From contig NZ_RSEJ01000004.1 in NCBI RefSeq assembly GCF_009910675.1, positions 124,001-188,000 on the forward strand: a stretch of 64,000 bases of DNA, written 5' to 3'. The first letter of the stretch is position 1. The number at the start of each line of letters is the position of its first letter. The notes below the pieces were generated by a model. That model ran no database searches and was not told the origin of the DNA. It was given only the letters and a program-made list of their open reading frames with translations. This DNA comes from Photobacterium alginatilyticum (lineage in GTDB: Bacteria; Pseudomonadota; Gammaproteobacteria; Enterobacterales; Vibrionaceae). Of the stretch, positions 45,545 through 54,111 are shown piece after piece. A program made the translations under genes and the position numbers.

Positions 45545-45557
45545 CCTGAGCCAACTA

Positions 45558-46088
45558 TTATTGCTTTTCAAAAAACAATGTCAGTGTCCCGACCCTAACT
45601 CCCCATTTGGTCATTGTGGCGATATTAAATACCCGCTTGTGATCTTGCCGGTACATCCAGTCATCAATACTAATATCATAAGTCGTATCATCGACCGGAA
45701 TGCGGAGAACATATTGCCAATTAAGCGCATTACCCACTGACTTGCCTGTTGCCAGCCCAACGACGTCACCAGCCCGGCCTGAATAATGTCCATCACTTGT
45801 ACGCGTGATCACCCAGGTTCGCTGCTGCTTTTCGCCGTCATCGAAAATAAAGTCTTCATCGAGCGTTAACGTATTGCCCTGTACACGTCCCTGAATCACC
45901 ACTTCAAAACGTCTGGTCTGCTTTCCGTCTCTGTCCTGTAACATTCCCCAGGCCATGACAGTACCGTCAAAATACTCAAACAGGTTAAAATCAGGTTCTG
46001 TTCCCTGATATTCATCAATCGATAGAGAGCATCCAGGAAGCAATAATACAATGGCCGCCATGACCAGCCCTTTCAACGTAAGTAACAT
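45558..46088 (-). CDS. DUF3833 lipoprotein
   Basis: A 176-residue protein with a lipoprotein signal (VMAAIVLLLPGC, lipobox LPGC). The body has FNLFEYFDGTVMAWGMLQDRDGKQTRRFEV and ends RVFNIATMTKWGVRVGTLTLFF, typical of DUF3833, a lipocalin-like family often found with photolyase and Cfa-type genes. It is last in the light operon, 97 bases after the chalcone-isomerase-like gene. Only 13 bases separate its end from the convergent GGDEF gene. Confidence 0.82.
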   Translation of the reverse strand: MLLTLKGLVMAAIVLLLPGCSLSIDEYQGTEPDFNLFEYFDGTVMAWGMLQDRDGKQTRRFEVVIQGRVQGNTLTLDEDFIFDDGEKQQRTWVITRTSDGHYSGRAGDVVGLATGKSVGNALNWQYVLRIPVDDTTYDISIDDWMYRQDHKRVFNIATMTKWGVRVGTLTLFFEKQ

Positions 46089-46185
46089 ATGCCTCTCCGC
46101 GTCTTCATACCTTCTCCAAGCTTACTTCCTAAGGCTGTTCTTTATGACTGTGTTCATCTCTGCCTTATGTTTGCAACTAATAAAC

Positions 46186-46680
46186 CTAGGCTTGCCCAAT
46201 CAGTTGACGACGAATATCCGGATAGGAAGTCCTTGGTGATAGCCAGATATGAAGAAACGACATTGACATTTCTTGGTCTGTCAGAACTCCAATTTGACGG
46301 TTATCCTGATAGAAAACACCTCCAGCTTGCTCAATGACAAAAATCAACCTGTCCCCCTTTTGTACATCCGGCCAGATTTCAGCCAAACGTGATAACCATG
46401 CCTGACGCTTGGAGACAGGGATCCCCAGATGCTTCCACTGTTTATCGGTGGCTTCCAGCAGATCCTCTTTATCAACGTTACGCTGATACTTGATCACTAA
46501 GGCAAGATCTTCAGTATCGTTGCGATAAATTCCCGTTGGCGTTCTCAGTTCGGAATCATAAATCACCCACGGTCCCCATTTTAGCCGAGCATCCCCGACA
46601 GTTGGCCAGCTTTGCCACGGTGTCTTGGCTGTTGCCGTCATTGCGGCCAACAGGAAAGTCAAAGCTATTACTACCTTCAT
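46186..46680 (-). CDS. Chalcone isomerase-like exported protein
   Basis: A 164-residue protein with a signal peptide (MKVVIALTFLLAAMTATA). WPTVGDARLKWGPWVIYDSELRTPTG begins the domain, and LALVIKYQRNVDKEDLLEAT and RLIFVIEQAGGVFYQDN follow. This is the bacterial chalcone-isomerase-like family, whose members bind fatty acids and act outside flavonoid chemistry. It overlaps the DUF2878 gene by 4 bases. It probably handles a modified fatty acid or lipid in the periplasm. Confidence 0.8.
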   Translation of the reverse strand: MKVVIALTFLLAAMTATAKTPWQSWPTVGDARLKWGPWVIYDSELRTPTGIYRNDTEDLALVIKYQRNVDKEDLLEATDKQWKHLGIPVSKRQAWLSRLAEIWPDVQKGDRLIFVIEQAGGVFYQDNRQIGVLTDQEMSMSFLHIWLSPRTSYPDIRRQLIGQA

Positions 46681-47177
46681 ACACCCTCCAACTGTTGCCT
46701 GTTACATCTATTGAGAAGTGCTAATACCAATACCGAAAAACATAACCAGCACACCAAAATACAGATAAGGGTAATTTCGATGCCTAACGGCCACATTACG
46801 GCCCCGAATCGGTAACCGGCAAAATAGCTCATGGTCCCGCCTATACCGCCCAGCATCACTATGATGTATGGCGAGTTAGCCACTATGGTCTGGCGCATTA
46901 TCCAGACGAAGGATCCAAAACCGAGCCAAAGCAACACTAACCAAACTGGAAACGCATTGGCTGCAAACATGTAGAGACCCATCCAACTGAGCATCAAGTC
47001 CATCAGCACACCCGTTGCGCCCAACATCAGTCCAAACCACCACGTCCCCTGGTAACGCCACCAGCAGGCGAGCAACAACATAACCAGAAGCCAAACAAAC
47101 TGTCCCTGACCTATCACCGCCAGAAACCAATAAACATTGAAGATCAAACCAATGATCAGTAATTGACGAGCAGGCAT
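46677..47177 (-). CDS. DUF2878 membrane protein
   Basis: A 166-residue protein with five to six membrane segments and many Trp residues (LLLACWWRYQGTWWFGLML, MDLMLSWMGLYMF, YFAGYRFGAVMWPLG). It fits DUF2878, regularly found between cfa-type and chalcone-isomerase-like genes. Its function is unknown. Its start lies 20 bases after the Cfa-type gene and its end overlaps the next gene by 4 bases (ATGA). Confidence 0.8.
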   Translation of the reverse strand: MPARQLLIIGLIFNVYWFLAVIGQGQFVWLLVMLLLACWWRYQGTWWFGLMLGATGVLMDLMLSWMGLYMFAANAFPVWLVLLWLGFGSFVWIMRQTIVANSPYIIVMLGGIGGTMSYFAGYRFGAVMWPLGIEITLICILVCWLCFSVLVLALLNRCNRQQLEGV

Positions 47178-47197
47178 ATAACCTCCAGTTTGAACGG

Positions 47198-48436
47198 CTA
47201 TTCACGCCATCCCGAACGGCTGGCAACAAGCTGAACGGTACTGATACTGCGCTCTAAAAAGCCACCTTCGCAGTAGCAAAGATAAAACCGCCACATTCGG
47301 ATGAATCTATTATCAAATCCTTGCTCTGTGAGCTTCTCGATACTGTCGTTAAAATTGTGATGCCAGTCTGCCAATGTCTTCGCATAGTCCATACCAATAT
47401 CTTTAATATCGCGAATAATGAAATCACTATGTTCGGTCATTTGATTGGCGACTGTGGTCACTGACGGTAAGAAGCCTCCCGGAAAAATGTACTTCTGGAT
47501 AAAGTCGACACCCTTGCTGTAGCTATCGTAGCGTTGGTCATTCATCGTAATCGCCTGAATAGCAAGCAAACCTTCGGGTTTCAGCAGCGACTGGCACTTT
47601 TTAATGTAGGTGGTCAGATACTCCTTACCGACAGCTTCTATCATTTCCACCGAGACAATCTTGTCATACTGGCCACTCAGTTCCCGGTAATCACTGAGCA
47701 ACAGGGTTATTTGACCTGACAGCCCTTCCTGCTCGATTCGCTCCTTGGCCCATTGGTGCTGCGCATCGGAAATGGTCGTTGTTGTCACCTTACAGCCGTA
47801 GTACTTGGCCGCATGTATCGCTAACGCTCCCCATCCTGTACCTATTTCCAGCAGGTGGTCTGATTCAGTTAGATTCAACTTCCGGCAAAGCCTGTCCATC
47901 TTGTTGATCTGTGCCTGAAACAACTCCTGATGCTTGTCATCATAAATGGCCGCTGAATAAAGCATGTTCGGGTCTAAAAAGGTACGGTAGAAATTATTAC
48001 CGAGATCATAATGGGCCAAAATATTTTGTTTGGCGGCTTCCTTGCTGTTGCGTCGGGTTCGGTGTACCCACTTATCTCTCAGCACACTCAGCCAGCTCAT
48101 TTTTGCCTCAATCCGCTCCATGACTGGCAGGTTTTTAGCAATGACTCTAACAACTTGAGTCACATCGGGGGAATCCCACCAACCATCAATATAAGACTCA
48201 CCAGCAGCAATACTGCCGCCAGACAATAACCGCTTATAGAACGCAGGATTTTGTACAATCAGCTGAGCCTGACAACTGGCCTGACGCTCTCCAAAAAAAT
48301 ACGTATCTCCACTCTGTTCGACGACGGTAAGCCCTGCGCCTTCTAGTAGTTCAAGTGCCTTGAAGATCACTTTGCGGGCAATATTCTCTGTTCCCGTCAT
48401 CACCAACTCAGAACGACTTACATCACTTTTAAACAT
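47198..48436 (-). CDS. cfa: Cfa-type S-adenosylmethionine-dependent fatty-acid methyltransferase
   Basis: 413 residues from ATG 48436. The N-terminal lipid-binding domain (ARKVIFKALELLEGAGL, GGSIAAGESYIDGWWDSPD) and the methyltransferase domain (AHYDLGNNFYRTFLDPNMLYSAAIY, LLEIGTGWGALAIHAA, VSVEMIEAVGKEY, YIFPGGFLPSV) match cyclopropane fatty-acyl-phospholipid synthases. In Rhodobacter, an operon-type homologue instead methylates an unsaturated fatty acid on the way to furan fatty acids. With the FAD oxidoreductase and DUF1365 beside it, that role is at least as likely here. Confidence 0.85.
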   Translation of the reverse strand: MFKSDVSRSELVMTGTENIARKVIFKALELLEGAGLTVVEQSGDTYFFGERQASCQAQLIVQNPAFYKRLLSGGSIAAGESYIDGWWDSPDVTQVVRVIAKNLPVMERIEAKMSWLSVLRDKWVHRTRRNSKEAAKQNILAHYDLGNNFYRTFLDPNMLYSAAIYDDKHQELFQAQINKMDRLCRKLNLTESDHLLEIGTGWGALAIHAAKYYGCKVTTTTISDAQHQWAKERIEQEGLSGQITLLLSDYRELSGQYDKIVSVEMIEAVGKEYLTTYIKKCQSLLKPEGLLAIQAITMNDQRYDSYSKGVDFIQKYIFPGGFLPSVTTVANQMTEHSDFIIRDIKDIGMDYAKTLADWHHNFNDSIEKLTEQGFDNRFIRMWRFYLCYCEGGFLERSISTVQLVASRSGWRE

Positions 48437-48446
48437 AATGAGCCCC

Positions 48447-49241
48447 TTATTTACTGTTCCACTCTTGATTTGACGGAATCTGTTTACTTGGCGAATGGTT
48501 GTAGAAAGGCGCACCTTTCAACCACAGTCGCAATGCCTGCCAATAAATACCAATCACTATTTTTATGGCTTGAACCGGTGTGGCGGTAATAAGTTGCCAG
48601 AGCACTTTTGTCGTAAAGGGTCGACGCTTCATTACCATGGTGGCATCCATGATGTTTTGGCCTCCATCACTTGAGCGAATATCTAAATGCACAACCAGTT
48701 GTTTTTCTGGAGCCTTGAGCCGCCAATGGTACTCCTGGCTCATCGGATTAAATGGCGAGACATGAAAAGCTTTAGGATTGTGATAGCTTGAGCCGGCTGG
48801 CACTGCGTAATAGTGCCTTTCGTTCCAAGGAGTGTTGCTTACCTCAGCCAATACCCAGCGCCAATTATCCTGTTCGTCGTAGAGGTAATACATATTCAGC
48901 GGACTGAAATACACGCCAGCATAACGCAGCTGACACAACATCATGACTCGTCCTTTGACTCGCTCACCCGTCAGGCTTTCAACCTTCGCAACCACAGCCT
49001 GTTTTAATGATTGAATATCGTTATCTGTAACTTGCTGCTCGGTGTTTGGAGCATTCATGAAATCCTGCGTTCTAAAACGGGCGAAATTCAATACGCTCTT
49101 ACCAAACCCTTTCACAGTTTTTTGTAATTCTTCAAGCTCATCGAGATCTATCAAAGACATAAACATCGGGTAGCTAAAACTATGCTCTACCGGTGTGAAC
49201 CGTCGATGCCTGACAGTGCCAACATACAGTCCGCTATTCAT
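48447..49241 (-). CDS. DUF1365 protein
   Basis: 264 residues from ATG 49241, overlapping the FAD oxidoreductase gene by 8 bases. SGLYVGTVRHRRFTPVEHSF is the DUF1365 signature start, followed by FSYPMFMSLIDLDEL, YFSPLNMYYLYDE and VSPFNPMSQEYHW. The fold is unrelated to known enzymes and the biochemical role is unsolved. Genes of this family travel with FAD-dependent desaturase-like and Cfa-type genes in the singlet-oxygen response clusters of Rhodobacter and in marine gamma-proteobacteria. Confidence 0.88.
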   Translation of the reverse strand: MNSGLYVGTVRHRRFTPVEHSFSYPMFMSLIDLDELEELQKTVKGFGKSVLNFARFRTQDFMNAPNTEQQVTDNDIQSLKQAVVAKVESLTGERVKGRVMMLCQLRYAGVYFSPLNMYYLYDEQDNWRWVLAEVSNTPWNERHYYAVPAGSSYHNPKAFHVSPFNPMSQEYHWRLKAPEKQLVVHLDIRSSDGGQNIMDATMVMKRRPFTTKVLWQLITATPVQAIKIVIGIYWQALRLWLKGAPFYNHSPSKQIPSNQEWNSK

Positions 49242-50574
49242 ACCTTTCTCCCTCAACCTGCCAGGCTGCGGTATAAGAGCGGCTAGCCTGCAGTTTGTCT
49301 GTGGCTAACTCTGCGGCAAGTTTTGATATGCCATCTACCACATCTAGCGCGCTGTGTACTCCGTCTTCATGAAAGCCGTTATACCAATAGGCTCCGCAGT
49401 ACCATGTGTTGTTAACACCGTTAATATCACTTCTTGCCTGCTGAGCCATCATGCTCGAAATGGTAAACACAGGATGAGCGTACGTAAACCGTCGGAGTAT
49501 TTTTTCCGGAGATATCCGCTCTGTTTGGTTTAAGGTGACGCAAAACGTCTCAGGAGACACAATATTCTGAAGAATATTCATGTTGTAGGTTAGGCTGGCT
49601 AACTTATTGTCTCTTAGTTGCCCATTTTCGACGCTGGGACCAAGGTGATAATTCCAGGCAGCCCATGCTGCCCGAGATTGAGGGAGCATCTTGGTGTCGG
49701 TATGGAGCACAACTTCATTATCCTGATACTCCATGGCACCCAGCACCCGCTGCTCTTCAGCCGTGGCATCCCCCAACATCGATAACGCCTGATCACTGTG
49801 ACTGGCAAATATCACCTGCTCATAAACTTCACGACTATGTTCGGTTTCGACGATGATTTTCCCTTGCTGACGAATTACTTTTCTAACCGGTTGGCTCAAC
49901 AATATTTTATCCCTGAAAGGCACAATGAGTTTCTTAATATATTCTCGTGACCCTCCTGGGATAACGTACCACTGCGGGCGATTTGTCACTTCGAGAAGCC
50001 CGTGATTGCGGAAAAACCGAATAAAGAACGATAACGGAAACGCACGCATGTCTGACAAAGTCGAGGACCAGATAGCCGCTCCCATAGGCAAGATATAATT
50101 CTCGGCAAAATACTGACTGAAGTTGTGAAGCTGTAAAAACTCTCCCAGAGTACGGCTTGGCTCGTCACCCAAATCCACCGACATTGCCAACTTGTTAAAC
50201 CGGAGAATGTCATAGATAAAGTATAAAAGCTTCGGATTAACCAAATTGCGCTTCTGAGCAAACATGGATGTCAGGCTATGGCCGTTATATTCCAGCCCGT
50301 TGCTATCATTGTGGATACTGAAGCTCATTTCTGTCGGATCACCACTAATACCAATTTCCGACAACAAACGCTCGAATCTCGGATAAGTACGATCATTGAA
50401 AACAATAAAACCAGTATCAATCGCGTAGTCTCCGCTGGCCACTGAAACATCAACCGTTGCAGTATGGCCCCCGATATAATCATTGGCTTCATAGACGGTA
50501 ATATCGTGCTGACGATGCAGATGCCACGCACATGTTAATCCTGATATTCCAGTACCGATAATGGCTATTTTCAT
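49234..50574 (-). CDS. FAD-dependent oxidoreductase (amine-oxidase-like, lipid-acting)
   Basis: A 446-residue flavoprotein. The dinucleotide-binding motif IAIIGTGISGLTCAWHL opens it, with ITVYEANDYIGGHTATVDV next and IDTGFIVFNDRTYPRF as the third block. LPMGAAIWSSTLSDMRAFP and HEDGVHSALDVVDGISKLA are typical of the NAD(P)/FAD proteins in photolyase-cfa clusters (COG2907). The Rhodobacter relative takes part in furan fatty-acid formation. It overlaps the SDR gene by 4 bases. Confidence 0.87.
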   Translation of the reverse strand: MKIAIIGTGISGLTCAWHLHRQHDITVYEANDYIGGHTATVDVSVASGDYAIDTGFIVFNDRTYPRFERLLSEIGISGDPTEMSFSIHNDSNGLEYNGHSLTSMFAQKRNLVNPKLLYFIYDILRFNKLAMSVDLGDEPSRTLGEFLQLHNFSQYFAENYILPMGAAIWSSTLSDMRAFPLSFFIRFFRNHGLLEVTNRPQWYVIPGGSREYIKKLIVPFRDKILLSQPVRKVIRQQGKIIVETEHSREVYEQVIFASHSDQALSMLGDATAEEQRVLGAMEYQDNEVVLHTDTKMLPQSRAAWAAWNYHLGPSVENGQLRDNKLASLTYNMNILQNIVSPETFCVTLNQTERISPEKILRRFTYAHPVFTISSMMAQQARSDINGVNNTWYCGAYWYNGFHEDGVHSALDVVDGISKLAAELATDKLQASRSYTAAWQVEGERYE

Positions 50575-51305
50575 GATTGTTTTCCTGTCATTCGTTTAAC
50601 CACAGCCAACTGAACCCGAGTCGGCAATAGCGCAATCGTTTTAAGAAATAAGCTGAATTTAAGTGGGAAATGAATTTCTGCTTTTCCGGCAGCAATCCCT
50701 TTTCGGATTGCTGCCGACGCATATTGCGTTGTCACCAGCATCGGCATAGCGAAATCATTTTTATCGGTTAACGGTGTTTTGACAAAACCGGGGCTGACCA
50801 ATGTGACCTTGACGCCTTTATTCGCAAGATCAATTGCAAGCGTATTGGCGATATAGGCAACAGCCGCTTTCGATGCACCATATGCCTCAGCCCGGGGCAA
50901 CGGAATATAAGATGCCGTTGAGCCAACAATTACCAGTTGGGTTTCTGCATCAAAACAATGCTGCAAAGCTTGAATACAATTGAGCAGTCCGTAGACATTG
51001 ACATCAAAAACACGCCTGAATAGCTCGATATCAATTTGTCCGTGTTCAATATATTCACACGTACCAGCATTTAAAATGATCAGTTTCGGCACCTGCGGCA
51101 ATGACGTCATAGCTTGGGTGACTTCATCCATATCGGTAACATCAAACTGAACAGGTTGAATATTTGCACTGTGCCGACAGAGTGAATCTAACCGCTGCTG
51201 CGATTGGCCGCAAGCATATACCTGGCAGCCATCTTCCGCGTAATCTATTGCAAGCTGTTCACCAATACCCGAACTTGCCCCGGTAATTAATACTTGTCCC
51301 ATCAT
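50571..51305 (-). CDS. Short-chain dehydrogenase/reductase
   Basis: 244 residues. ATG 51305 shares a base with the preceding TGA; GTG 51308 is an alternative. The cofactor motif is VLITGASSGIGEQLA, with LNAG in ILNAGTCEYIEH, catalytic Ser in VIVGSTASYIPLP and YGASK in AEAYGASKAAVAYI. The substrate is unknown. Its place between the NTF2-like and FAD genes suggests a lipid alcohol or ketone. The C-terminus (LFLKTIALLPTRVQLAVVKRM) is amphipathic and may touch the membrane. Confidence 0.88.
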   Translation of the reverse strand: MMGQVLITGASSGIGEQLAIDYAEDGCQVYACGQSQQRLDSLCRHSANIQPVQFDVTDMDEVTQAMTSLPQVPKLIILNAGTCEYIEHGQIDIELFRRVFDVNVYGLLNCIQALQHCFDAETQLVIVGSTASYIPLPRAEAYGASKAAVAYIANTLAIDLANKGVKVTLVSPGFVKTPLTDKNDFAMPMLVTTQYASAAIRKGIAAGKAEIHFPLKFSLFLKTIALLPTRVQLAVVKRMTGKQS

Positions 51306-51736
51306 CACATGCTCACCTTTATCCGACGGATAACAGAGCCGAGAACCGGCACCCCCTCATAAACCATTTCGCCCATGTCGAAATAGTCCCGATGATAAAT
51401 AACACGTTCATCTTTATACTCAAGCCGTGAACACCCCTGAACAGATCGTGGTTTTCCGCCCGCAATACGTGGATGGCTGAATGTCATTGTCCATTGAATA
51501 TAGGCTTTGTTTTGTGATGATAAGGTGTCGTGTACTTCGAATTGACATTCGTTGACGGTCCGAAATAGCCGGGTGAAATAGTCATGTAAATTAGGCCAAC
51601 CAACCATTTTGTGCGCAGGGTCTTCGAAGATCACATCAGAATGATAGAGTTCTTGAAGCTCAGTTAAATTATGCTTGGTAAGTTGATTATATGTTTCGAC
51701 AAATTTAGCTGTCAAAACCCCTGACTGTTCAGCCAT
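51305..51736 (-). CDS. NTF2-like (SnoaL-fold) protein
   Basis: A 143-residue protein with the small cone fold seen in nuclear transport factor 2 and SnoaL proteins: FVETYNQLTKHNLTELQELYHSDVIFEDPAHKMVG, HDYFTRLFRTVNECQFEVHD and RSVQGCSRLEYKDERVIYHRDYFD. Such proteins can bind or isomerise small hydrophobic ligands. In these operons it probably assists the neighbouring SDR or flavoenzyme. It starts 46 bases after the photolyase gene and its end overlaps the SDR gene. Confidence 0.83.
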   Translation of the reverse strand: MAEQSGVLTAKFVETYNQLTKHNLTELQELYHSDVIFEDPAHKMVGWPNLHDYFTRLFRTVNECQFEVHDTLSSQNKAYIQWTMTFSHPRIAGGKPRSVQGCSRLEYKDERVIYHRDYFDMGEMVYEGVPVLGSVIRRIKVSM

Positions 51737-51782
51737 AGTTCACTCCTCAACATAATATATTTAATACCCAGCCCGGAACGGT

Positions 51783-53267
51783 TTATTGGGCTTCACCAAT
51801 TAGAGTCTTGGCCGATTTAAATACTTCAATAGCTCTGAGCCTTGCACTTTTATGATCAACAATCGGCTTCGGATAATTCAAACTCTCCGCCTTGTCCCAT
51901 AAAAACGGCTGATGAATATATTTATCTGGCACGTCTCGTAATTCATGTATCCAAGTACGGATAAAGCTACCATCTGGATCAAATCTTTCCCCCTGAACTG
52001 TCGGGTTAAACACCCTGAAATAGGGTTGGGCATCGGTGCCTGTCGAGGCAGCCCATTGCCAGCCGCCATTGTTTGAAGCCAAATCACCATCAATCAGCTG
52101 GGACATAAACCATTGTTCGCCAGCTTGCCAGTGAATGAGCAGATCTTTGGTCAGAAAACTGGCTGTAACCATCCTCAACCGATTGTGCATCCAGCCTGTC
52201 TGCCTGAGCTGTCTCATCGCTGCATCGACAATCGGATAGCCCGTCCTGCCTTGCTGCCAGGCACTCAGCATAGAGTCGGACTGCTGCCACATCACGTTGC
52301 GGGTCCAACCGAGAAAAGGTTGGTCCCGGCTTAATTTCGGCCAGGCTACAATTAAGTGACGATAGAACTCTCGCCAGATAATTTCATTTAACCAACAAAA
52401 TGCGCCACTTTTCGAATCATCTAAACATTGCGGAAACTCAGCCAGCAATGCAGCCATACATTGACGAGCAGACAGTGCACCTATACTCAAATACGGTGAC
52501 AAGCAACTGGTTCCATCTATGGCCGGAATATCCCTTTGCTGATGATAAACAACTGCTTTTTCTTCACAAAACGTGCGAAGCCGCTGCCTGATAGCTTCTT
52601 CATCGACTGGCCAGTGAATACTGTCTGCAGCCGGGTAAGTAAACGACATCACCGGCTCTGGTTGCACATCCAACATAAAACCATTTGCATGTCGCTTTTC
52701 AGGTTTAGGATAGACAGAAGGCACTTCAAAACGATAAACCTTTAGCCACTCACGCCTGAAGGGTGTGAATACCTTAAAAGGCTGATTATTTCTTGTCAGT
52801 ACCTTCCCCGGCGTAATAATGCAGTCATCATCAAACGCGCTGAACCTGATATTGCGCTTATCTAACAACCTTGCGGTGAGTTCATCACGCTGACGCTCAT
52901 TCCACTCATATTGCTGATTACAAAAAACATGACTGATATTGTGGGACACCGCCAAATCCGCAATTGCCTGCGCCTCTTTATCAAAGTAGTCTACCTCAAC
53001 AACAACTAACGGAATACTGAGTTCGGCAAGTTGCTCCCTGAGTACATCAAGGCGGCGCCGAATAAAATCAACTTTCACCGGGGCAACATTATGCTCATGC
53101 CACTGCATTGGCGTTGAAATAAAGACTGCAAGTACATTGTTACTACAACGGGTTGCGGCCGCGAAAGCTGTATTATCGACCACCCTAAGATCTGAGCGAA
53201 ACCATATTAAACTTGCACCTTCGGGAGTATCTGACGTCTCTTTCTTTTCTAATGATTGATTAACCAT
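51783..53267 (-). CDS. phrB: Deoxyribodipyrimidine photolyase (class I CPD)
   Basis: 494 residues from ATG 53267, preceded by GGGAG eight bases upstream; the 53282 start is less well placed. LIWFRSDLRVVDNTAF is the antenna domain start. The FAD pocket includes LSPYLSIGALSARQC, CWLNEIIWREFYRHL, GYPIVDAAMRQLRQTGWMHN, RMVTASFLTKDLLIHW and DGDLASNNGGWQWAASTGTD. It uses blue light to split cyclobutane pyrimidine dimers. It follows the MerR gene by 31 bases. Confidence 0.94.
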   Translation of the reverse strand: MVNQSLEKKETSDTPEGASLIWFRSDLRVVDNTAFAAATRCSNNVLAVFISTPMQWHEHNVAPVKVDFIRRRLDVLREQLAELSIPLVVVEVDYFDKEAQAIADLAVSHNISHVFCNQQYEWNERQRDELTARLLDKRNIRFSAFDDDCIITPGKVLTRNNQPFKVFTPFRREWLKVYRFEVPSVYPKPEKRHANGFMLDVQPEPVMSFTYPAADSIHWPVDEEAIRQRLRTFCEEKAVVYHQQRDIPAIDGTSCLSPYLSIGALSARQCMAALLAEFPQCLDDSKSGAFCWLNEIIWREFYRHLIVAWPKLSRDQPFLGWTRNVMWQQSDSMLSAWQQGRTGYPIVDAAMRQLRQTGWMHNRLRMVTASFLTKDLLIHWQAGEQWFMSQLIDGDLASNNGGWQWAASTGTDAQPYFRVFNPTVQGERFDPDGSFIRTWIHELRDVPDKYIHQPFLWDKAESLNYPKPIVDHKSARLRAIEVFKSAKTLIGEAQ

Positions 53268-53298
53268 ACTACAAACTCCCATTGATTATTTCGGGCCA

Positions 53299-54111
53299 TT
53301 ACGGCTGAGCTAACATATCCTGGTGTATCGTCCTGATACTGCCAACGAGTTCAACATGACACTGCGAATTCACAACCAACTTTTTTAATTGTTCCAGATT
53401 ACTTACTGATATGCGCCTTTCACCAATCACGACCACTTTACTGACTTTCAATGCTTCCAATGCCGCTCCAAGGGAAGTTAACTTACCGTCTAACGAGCCA
53501 AGCACAGTGACGTTGTAACCCTCATCTGTTAGCTGCCATGCCTGCAACCACATGTGATAATCACCCGGCGTATCGAAGCTCAATAAATAACATAGGTTTG
53601 ACGAACGCTTTTTGGCTTGAGTTATCAACGCAACACAGCGCTGCATCATGGCTGACTGCCACAGTGACATTTGAATGCTTGCCAACGGGTTCTCAGCTTT
53701 TTTTATCTCGCTTTCCACAGGACTGACGATATGCGTAACAAAGACTTCCAGTGGATACTCTTTCATTATCTGTATTAACAGCTTATCTAGCTTAGCACCA
53801 TCACAATCAATCAGTGCCGATAATAATGAGTCGACAGATTTTTTATTTTCCGGTTGTTCACTTTCCTGTTCGGCATCTTGTACGCCTTCAATAAGAGGGC
53901 GCACTTTACCTATTGCGACCCCCTTATCCAACCAAGATAATATAAGACGTATCTTCTCAATATCTTGTTCAGAATATAAACGATGACCTTTTTCGGTTCT
54001 TTTCGGGTTTAACAAGCCATAACGTCTTTGCCACGCCCTCAGAGTTACCGAATTCACCCCCGTTATATCGGAGACTTCTTTTATTGCGTAATACTGTTGT
54101 TCACAATCCAT
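53299..54111 (-). CDS. MerR-family regulator of the LitR/BluR class
   Basis: A 270-residue protein. The MerR domain is YYAIKEVSDITGVNSVTLRAWQRRYGLLNPKRTEKGHRLY. The C-terminal half keeps the cobalamin-domain pattern (SFDTPGDYHMWLQAWQLTDEGYNVTVLG), with His186 at the axial-ligand place. Yet the Gly of ExHxxG is Leu189, and the light-sensing W-x9-EH motif is missing after W151. It may sense light by a partner, as BluR does through a BLUF protein, or bind B12 differently. It overlaps the DUF523 gene by 11 bases. Confidence 0.82.
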   Translation of the reverse strand: MDCEQQYYAIKEVSDITGVNSVTLRAWQRRYGLLNPKRTEKGHRLYSEQDIEKIRLILSWLDKGVAIGKVRPLIEGVQDAEQESEQPENKKSVDSLLSALIDCDGAKLDKLLIQIMKEYPLEVFVTHIVSPVESEIKKAENPLASIQMSLWQSAMMQRCVALITQAKKRSSNLCYLLSFDTPGDYHMWLQAWQLTDEGYNVTVLGSLDGKLTSLGAALEALKVSKVVVIGERRISVSNLEQLKKLVVNSQCHVELVGSIRTIHQDMLAQP

